Of a stretch of 9,763 bases of DNA, positions 6,410 through 9,763 are shown one piece after another; the stretch's first letter is position 1; every line of letters begins with the position of its first letter. The notes beneath the pieces are model-generated. The model was given only the letters and a program-made list of their open reading frames with translations. It searched no databases and was not told where the DNA came from. The position numbers were made by a program, and so were the translations under genes. Location: the NCBI RefSeq assembly GCF_910577125.1, contig NZ_CAJTMN010000074.1, positions 1 to 9,763 on the forward strand. The letters run 5' to 3'. The DNA is from an uncultured Rikenella sp. (GTDB lineage: Bacteria; Bacteroidota; Bacteroidia; Bacteroidales; Rikenellaceae).

Positions 6410-7615
6410 TCAGTTCTTCAATGCCGCAGCCATCCCCTGTGCGATAGCGTCGCAGGCGGCGAGTTTTTCCGGTGTCGGGGTGCCGAACACATCCACCGGT
6501 TCGGCCACCAGCGGCCAACCGATCTGTTCGGCGAAAACTTTCAGGTTCTTCACCCCGCCCCCGTTCCAGCTGTACGAGCCGAAGAGCCCCAACACCTTAT
6601 TCTTTACCCCCATATGGAGCAGTTCGGTGGTCAGCCGCTCGACGGTCGGGAACATCTGAGTGTTGTAGGCGCAGCTTCCGAGAATAATCCCCCGGTACCG
6701 CCACATGTCATCGATCAGATACGAGAGATGGGTCTTCGAAGCGTCCCGCACGCGGATATCCCGAATCCCCGCTTCCGCGCACTTGCGGGCGATGTAGTCC
6801 GCCGTAGCGGCATTGTTGCCGTACATCGAGCCGTAGATAATCACAACGCCCGGTTCCGCTTCATACCGGCTCCAGCGGTCGTACAGTCCGATCACTTTTT
6901 TCGGCTCGCTCCGCCAAACCGGTCCGTGGAGCGGACAAATGGTGTCGATTGGCACCGAACCGAGCTTGGCGAATGCCTTTTGCACCATATTGCTGTATTT
7001 CCCGACGATATTGGAGTAGTATCGCCGCATCTCGCCCAAGTATCTGGTGTCGAAATCGGCAATTTCGTCATCGAAAATCGCCCCGTCCAATGTTCCGAAC
7101 GTGCCGAAAGCGTCGCCCGAGAACAGGATGTGTTCCGTGGTGTCGTAGCTCATCATGGTCTCCGGCCAGTGCACCCACGGGGTCATCACGAATTGCAGTT
7201 TGTGATGGCCCAGATCCAGCGTATCGCCCTCCCCTACTTCGACGAGGTTTTCGGTGATGCCGTAATAGCCTTCCAGAATCTTGAAAGTCTTGCAATTTCC
7301 GACAATTTTCGCGTCCGGCCAGCGGCGCACGATATCCCCGATCTCACCCGAGTGGTCGGGTTCCATATGGTTGATAATCAGATAATCCAACTTCGTCTGT
7401 CCCGCTTCGTTCAGGAGCCGCTCGATCCAGCCCACATAATCGCCTCCGGTTCCCATCTCGATGGTGTCGAGCAGGGCGGTCTTCTCGTCCACAATCAGGT
7501 AGGAGTTATAGCTTACTCCATCCGGCAGGGGCCACAGGTTTTCGAAAAGGTGTTTCCTCCGGTCGTTGGTACCCAGCCAATAGATTCGGTCGGTTACTTT
7601 TACTTTTAAGTCCAT
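6410..7615 (-). CDS. fprA: Flavodiiron protein (A-type, FprA-like)
   Basis: This 401-residue cytoplasmic enzyme probably reduces O2 to water and/or NO to N2O, protecting an anaerobe. An N-terminal metallo-beta-lactamase-like domain (about 1-250) carries all the usual diiron ligands: HMEPDH at 83-88 (His83, Glu85, Asp87, with His88), His149, Asp168 in SGDAFG, and His230 in CPLHGP. A flavodoxin domain (about 256-401) has the FMN-binding YGSMYGNN loop at 261-268 and GSYSWNGGG further on. Length matches the two-domain class; there is no rubredoxin or flavin-reductase extension, so a separate electron donor is needed. It starts 21 bp after the hydrogenase stop and ends 12 bp before the glycosylase, so co-transcription is likely. 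The O2/NO preference cannot be read from the sequence. Confidence 0.94.
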   Translation of the reverse strand: MDLKVKVTDRIYWLGTNDRRKHLFENLWPLPDGVSYNSYLIVDEKTALLDTIEMGTGGDYVGWIERLLNEAGQTKLDYLIINHMEPDHSGEIGDIVRRWPDAKIVGNCKTFKILEGYYGITENLVEVGEGDTLDLGHHKLQFVMTPWVHWPETMMSYDTTEHILFSGDAFGTFGTLDGAIFDDEIADFDTRYLGEMRRYYSNIVGKYSNMVQKAFAKLGSVPIDTICPLHGPVWRSEPKKVIGLYDRWSRYEAEPGVVIIYGSMYGNNAATADYIARKCAEAGIRDIRVRDASKTHLSYLIDDMWRYRGIILGSCAYNTQMFPTVERLTTELLHMGVKNKVLGLFGSYSWNGGGVKNLKVFAEQIGWPLVAEPVDVFGTPTPEKLAACDAIAQGMAAALKN

Positions 7616-7636
7616 ATCTTGTAATGTATCCGTTAT

Positions 7637-9085
7637 TTACTTGGTTTCGGGCTGCTCTTTGGCCAGCTCTTTGACCTGTCGGGCGGCGATTTTCGGATTG
7701 GCGATGACGTTGCATCCGTTGATGCATCCCCCTTCGCAGGCCATCACTTCGACCATGTTCCCCGGACAGCTCTTGGCATATCCCCGCATCTCGCGGATGG
7801 TCTGTTTGTCGATGCCGTTGATGACGACCGGCCGGATCTGTTCCCGGTACGGAGCGGGCAAAGCCCCTGCCACCGCGTTCATCACGCCTTCGCTCGCCGC
7901 ATAGCCGCGGCTGCTGGCCAGAATCTCGCCGTCCAATGTGGTTTTCGAGTCGGCGAAGGTGTCCACGCCCATGGCGACGAACATGGTGCCGAGCTCTTCG
8001 AAGCTCAGCATCAGATCGACGTTCGGATCGGCGTAGGCTTCTTTCCGCTTGGCGACGCACGGCCCGATAAAGACCAGCGTGGCGTCCGGATATTGTTTCC
8101 GGGCAATCTCTGCGGTGTAGTACATCGGGCTCCGCGTGTGCGAGACGTAGGGCGCGATTTCCGGCATGTGCTTGTGCGCCAGCATGTAATACGACGGACA
8201 GCACGAAGTGGTCATAAATGCCTGGTCGCCGTCCAGAACTTTTTCGGCCAGTTCGGCCGCTTCGTTGGCCGTTGTCACGTCCGCCCCTTTGGCCACTTCG
8301 ATCACGTCGTCGAACCCCAGCTTTTTGATGGCGCCGATGATATTGGCGAGCGAGGTTTTGAACTGTCCCGCCACGGCCGGTGCGACGAGCGCCACGGTCG
8401 GTTTATCCGACTGAAAGGATTTGAAGAGCTCGATCAGGTGGGACTTCTCGACCACGGCTCCGAACGGGCAGGCCGACAGGCAGCGGCCGCAATAGATACA
8501 TTTCGCCGGGTCGATATGTTCTTTGCCGTGTTCGTCTTTGCTGATGGCTCCCACGGGACACGACTCTTCGCACGGCACCGGAATGTAGACGATGGCGTGG
8601 AACGGGCAGTTTTTCATGCACTGTCCGCAGTTGACGCATTTGGTCGGGTCGATATGTGCCTGTCCGTTGGCGAAGTGAATGGCGCCTTTGTTGCAGTTGA
8701 CTTCGCAGGGCCGCGCCACGCATCCCCGGCACATGTTGGTGACGACGTAGTTGACTTTCACGCATGCCGAGCAGGCGTCGGTCATGACGGTCAGCGGATT
8801 TTCGGAGATCGCTTTCCGGTCGAACGCGCGTCGGACGTATTCGGCCAGCGGGGTCATCTCGTCCTCCTCTTCTTCGATGCCGAAACCGAGGATCCCCATG
8901 GCGCGGTATTTCAGAATTGCGCGGTCTTTGTAGATGCAGCACCGCGAGATCTCTTCGTATCCTTTGGGTCTCATTTCGTAGGGGATGCGGTCGATCTCTG
9001 TTTCCAGCCTGCCGGCGTGGAGCAGTTTGACGATGCGCGTGAGAAGCTCGCGCCGCAGGATCATGGTGTTGTTGGTGACGGCCAT
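7637..9085 (-). CDS. [FeFe] hydrogenase, group B-like, monomeric
   Basis: This 482-residue cytoplasmic iron-sulfur enzyme probably makes or uses H2 with reduced ferredoxin as partner. Residues 1-100 are an accessory region without a known motif. Then come many FeS cysteines: 105/108, 119/122/127/131, CVNCGQCMKNC at 150-160, 172/176 and CIYCGRCLSAC at 196-206. The H-cluster motifs are TSCCPSYY (L1, 293-300), GPCVAKRKEA (L2, 341-350) and EVMACEGGCINGCN (L3, 446-459). They supply Cys296, Cys343, Cys450 and Cys454 as ligands, and Cys295 as the likely proton-relay residue. The motif wording and N-terminal layout fit group B rather than the standard group A. Cys458 sits where L3 usually has Gly. 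The ATG at 9083-9085 is chosen since upstream in-frame residues belong to the cassette remnant and promoter; Met8 is an alternative start. It heads a four-gene cluster. HydEFG maturases, needed for activity, are not in the window. Confidence 0.93.
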   Translation of the reverse strand: MAVTNNTMILRRELLTRIVKLLHAGRLETEIDRIPYEMRPKGYEEISRCCIYKDRAILKYRAMGILGFGIEEEEDEMTPLAEYVRRAFDRKAISENPLTVMTDACSACVKVNYVVTNMCRGCVARPCEVNCNKGAIHFANGQAHIDPTKCVNCGQCMKNCPFHAIVYIPVPCEESCPVGAISKDEHGKEHIDPAKCIYCGRCLSACPFGAVVEKSHLIELFKSFQSDKPTVALVAPAVAGQFKTSLANIIGAIKKLGFDDVIEVAKGADVTTANEAAELAEKVLDGDQAFMTTSCCPSYYMLAHKHMPEIAPYVSHTRSPMYYTAEIARKQYPDATLVFIGPCVAKRKEAYADPNVDLMLSFEELGTMFVAMGVDTFADSKTTLDGEILASSRGYAASEGVMNAVAGALPAPYREQIRPVVINGIDKQTIREMRGYAKSCPGNMVEVMACEGGCINGCNVIANPKIAARQVKELAKEQPETK

Positions 9086-9136
9086 AGCGAAAGGGTTGTC
9101 CGTAGGTCGGTAATGGATCGGATTTTTGTTTGTCGT

Positions 9137-9144
9137 CAAAGATA
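9137..9144 (-). promoter_or_regulatory. Candidate -7 element for the hydrogenase operon
   Basis: TATCTTTG read on the minus strand at 9137-9144 matches TAnnTTTG and is identical to the element before the DUF4254 gene. It lies about 50 bp before the hydrogenase ATG. No matching -33 TTTG at the usual spacing is seen. This separates the hydrogenase cluster from the cassette region to its right. Confidence 0.5.
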
Positions 9145-9210
9145 ATACTTTCCGGCGGAAATTTCGGCATTTGGCGGGTTGTCGGTTTTCCTGTGTCGAG
9201 TAGGTGCTCT

Positions 9211-9248
9211 GTTTCTTCCGAGAGGCAACGCAACTGAAAACCGTGGGC
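9211..9248 (-). repeat. Direct repeat, cassette 3' end (copy 1)
   Basis: This 38-base block matches 9479-9516 at 35 positions. On the minus strand it encodes AHG-x-QLRCLSE and the following codon. The differences are the lost stop (9215) and two bases that change Phe to Arg. The near-identity contrasts with the strong divergence just inside each cassette. Confidence 0.85.
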
Positions 9249-9392
9249 GCGGTTGTCCGAGTTACTGGTGCTGAGGCTCTGCACATGGAACTTCAAGTCT
9301 ATGCCATGGCTGCTGTTTGTAGCGGAAGACCAGCTGAAACTGTGGTGTCCGACGTACATCAGATCGCCTAACCACCCGTTGTTCCCTGCGTC

Positions 9393-9409
9393 GCGGAAGC
9401 CCGGGGCGG
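9393..9409 (-). repeat. Direct repeat, cassette 5' boundary (copy 1)
   Basis: GCGGAAGCCCGGGGCGG (+ strand) matches 9661-9677 with one mismatch, and includes the palindrome CCCGGG. On the minus strand it encodes the APG-F/Y-R start. The distance to the 3' repeat is the same in both cassettes: each spans 199 bases. Confidence 0.75.
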
Positions 9410-9463
9410 GGTTTATGGGGGGCGGAGCCTGTGGGGCATTGGGGTAGAGGCTACTATTTCGGC

Positions 9464-9477
9464 GTGCCCGAAGGCAC
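9464..9477. other. Short hairpin in the spacer after cassette B
   Basis: GTGCC (9464-9468) pairs with GGCAC (9473-9477). Read on the minus strand the loop is TTCG closed by a C-G pair, the stable UUCG type in RNA. It begins within a few bases of the stop of cassette B and may end transcripts or mark a cassette boundary. The stem is only 5 bp. Confidence 0.4.
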
Positions 9478-9478
9478 C

Positions 9479-9516
9479 GTTTATTCCGAGAGGCAACGCA
9501 ACTGACGACCGTGGGC
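9479..9516 (-). repeat. Direct repeat, cassette 3' end (copy 2)
   Basis: This is the partner of 9211-9248, 268 bases away. It encodes AHGRQLRCLSE followed by an intact TAA stop at 9481-9483. Confidence 0.85.
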
Positions 9517-9660
9517 ACAAGCGCTCAGGTTGTCCGGAACGAGAATGTTCGAGGTGAAGTGCAGGTACAAACCGTGGCTATAGGACTCCATGTTACGGGC
9601 CGCTGACGCCCAACTGTATCCGTAGTCTCCGACTCCGCCGAACCAACCTCCTGCGTGGTG

Positions 9661-9677
9661 GCGGTAGCCCGGGGCGG
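9661..9677 (-). repeat. Direct repeat, cassette 5' boundary (copy 2)
   Basis: GCGGTAGCCCGGGGCGG (+ strand) is the partner of 9393-9409, with one mismatch. Similarity between the two units ends here: the spacers on the far side (9410-9478 and 9678-9763) do not align well. Confidence 0.75.
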
Positions 9678-9724
9678 TTCTTCGAACCGTAAAAGTTTGG
9701 CCAAACCGTCTGTCGTGTTCGGGC

Positions 9725-9761
9725 TGCGCGCTCCGGGGGTGGGCCGAAGGCCCAGCGCGCA
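9725..9761. other. Nested inverted repeat upstream of cassette B
   Basis: TGCGCGCT (9725-9732) pairs with AGCGCGCA (9754-9761). Inside, TGGGCC (9740-9745) pairs with GGCCCA (9749-9754) around a three-base loop; the two stems share one base, so they may be alternatives. Seen from the minus strand this would follow any preceding cassette, as the hairpin at 9464-9477 follows cassette B. It may be a terminator or a boundary site. Confidence 0.45.
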
Positions 9762-9763
9762 AG

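Larger units (their letters stand above)
9211..9410 (-). pseudogene. Variable-domain cassette A (FISUMP/C-type-lectin-like), stop lost
   Basis: Read on the minus strand, this stretch encodes the last 63 residues of a FISUMP-like, C-type-lectin-fold domain. It starts PGFRDAGNNGW, has SFSWSS in the middle, SHGIDLKF further on, and ends AHGFQLRCLSE. The pattern of a G-Y/F-R start, a W-S-S core and an RCLSE end is common in Bacteroidota surface proteins, including targets of diversity-generating retroelements. There is no signal peptide, upstream domain, promoter or start codon, so it is a fragment or silent cassette. The TAA that ends cassette B is GAA here through one base change (9215), and the frame runs on into unrelated sequence. 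It is the cassette nearest the hydrogenase gene. Confidence 0.6.
9481..9763 (-). pseudogene. Variable-domain cassette B (FISUMP/C-type-lectin-like), runs off right edge
   Basis: The minus-strand frame ending at TAA 9481-9483 encodes a 63-residue terminal domain. It starts PGYRHHAGGWFGG, has GYSWASA and SHGLYLHF, and ends AHGRQLRCLSE. It is homologous to cassette A but most interior residues differ. The frame stays open to the window edge. However, the residues before PGYR do not look like the part of a FISUMP domain expected there, and the DNA in that stretch is hairpin-rich. I therefore read the cassette as 5'-truncated at about 9677 and silent. It could instead be the true C-terminus of a larger gene starting beyond the right edge; more sequence would decide. 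Confidence 0.55.

Noticed and set aside
5990..7609. Very long + strand open frame (about 539 codons) opposite the glycosylase and flavodiiron genes
   Set aside because: It spans two well-supported minus-strand genes and has no family features; it is a codon-usage by-product.
9086..9286. N-terminal extension of the hydrogenase up to 9286
   Set aside because: The added residues come from an alternative frame of cassette A and cover the candidate promoter; the conserved protein starts at 9085.
8403..9518. Minus-strand open frame joining cassette A to a shifted frame of the hydrogenase gene
   Set aside because: After RCLSE the residues are an out-of-frame reading of the hydrogenase promoter and gene; the fusion exists only because the cassette stop is lost.
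9211..9763. CRISPR array
   Set aside because: The repeats are two protein-coding blocks 268 bp apart, not short regular repeats with short spacers, and no cas gene is present.
9211..9763. Firm call of a diversity-generating retroelement
   Set aside because: No reverse transcriptase or template repeat lies in the window, and the cassettes differ at many third codon positions and by internal indels, which one adenine-mutated template does not explain.

Overview
The window looks like chromosomal DNA from an anaerobic gut-type Bacteroidota, most likely near Rikenellaceae/Alistipes. The reasons are a DUF4254 protein (a Bacteroidota family), promoter elements of the Bacteroidota type (TTTG ... TAnnTTTG), a PPi-type phosphofructokinase, a group B-like [FeFe] hydrogenase, a flavodiiron protein and fairly high GC. 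The genus is inference.

Layout. (1) 1-111: a + strand intrinsic terminator for a gene off the left edge and a second perfect hairpin. (2) 112-1053, minus: a secreted GH73-like glucosaminidase with two C-terminal LysM repeats. It diverges from (3) 1154-2848, plus: a DUF4254 gene and a GT9 (heptosyltransferase-like) gene, probably one envelope-glycan operon. (4) 2849-2950: a convergent intergenic region with a perfect 15-bp hairpin. (5) 2951-5349, minus: PPi-dependent phosphofructokinase and class II fructose-bisphosphate aldolase, consecutive glycolytic steps, separated by a strong hairpin. (6) 5411-9085, minus: a tightly spaced cluster running [FeFe] hydrogenase, flavodiiron protein, 3-methyladenine DNA glycosylase I, FlK-like hotdog thioesterase. 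(7) 9086-9763: no intact gene, but a hydrogenase promoter and two promoterless, 5'-truncated C-type-lectin/FISUMP-like terminal domains in tandem, running off the right edge.

The genes point to fermentative energy metabolism: PPi-linked glycolysis, H2 metabolism and O2/NO detoxification, plus repair of alkylated DNA and acyl-CoA housekeeping, next to envelope and wall functions. The most unusual part is the right end. Two domain cassettes of identical length have near-identical ends and strongly divergent interiors, and each is preceded by a hairpin-containing spacer. They resemble the variable C-terminal domains targeted by diversity-generating retroelements, or a silent store of alternative C-termini. 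No reverse transcriptase, template repeat, recombinase or expressed parent gene is visible here, so that reading is a hypothesis.
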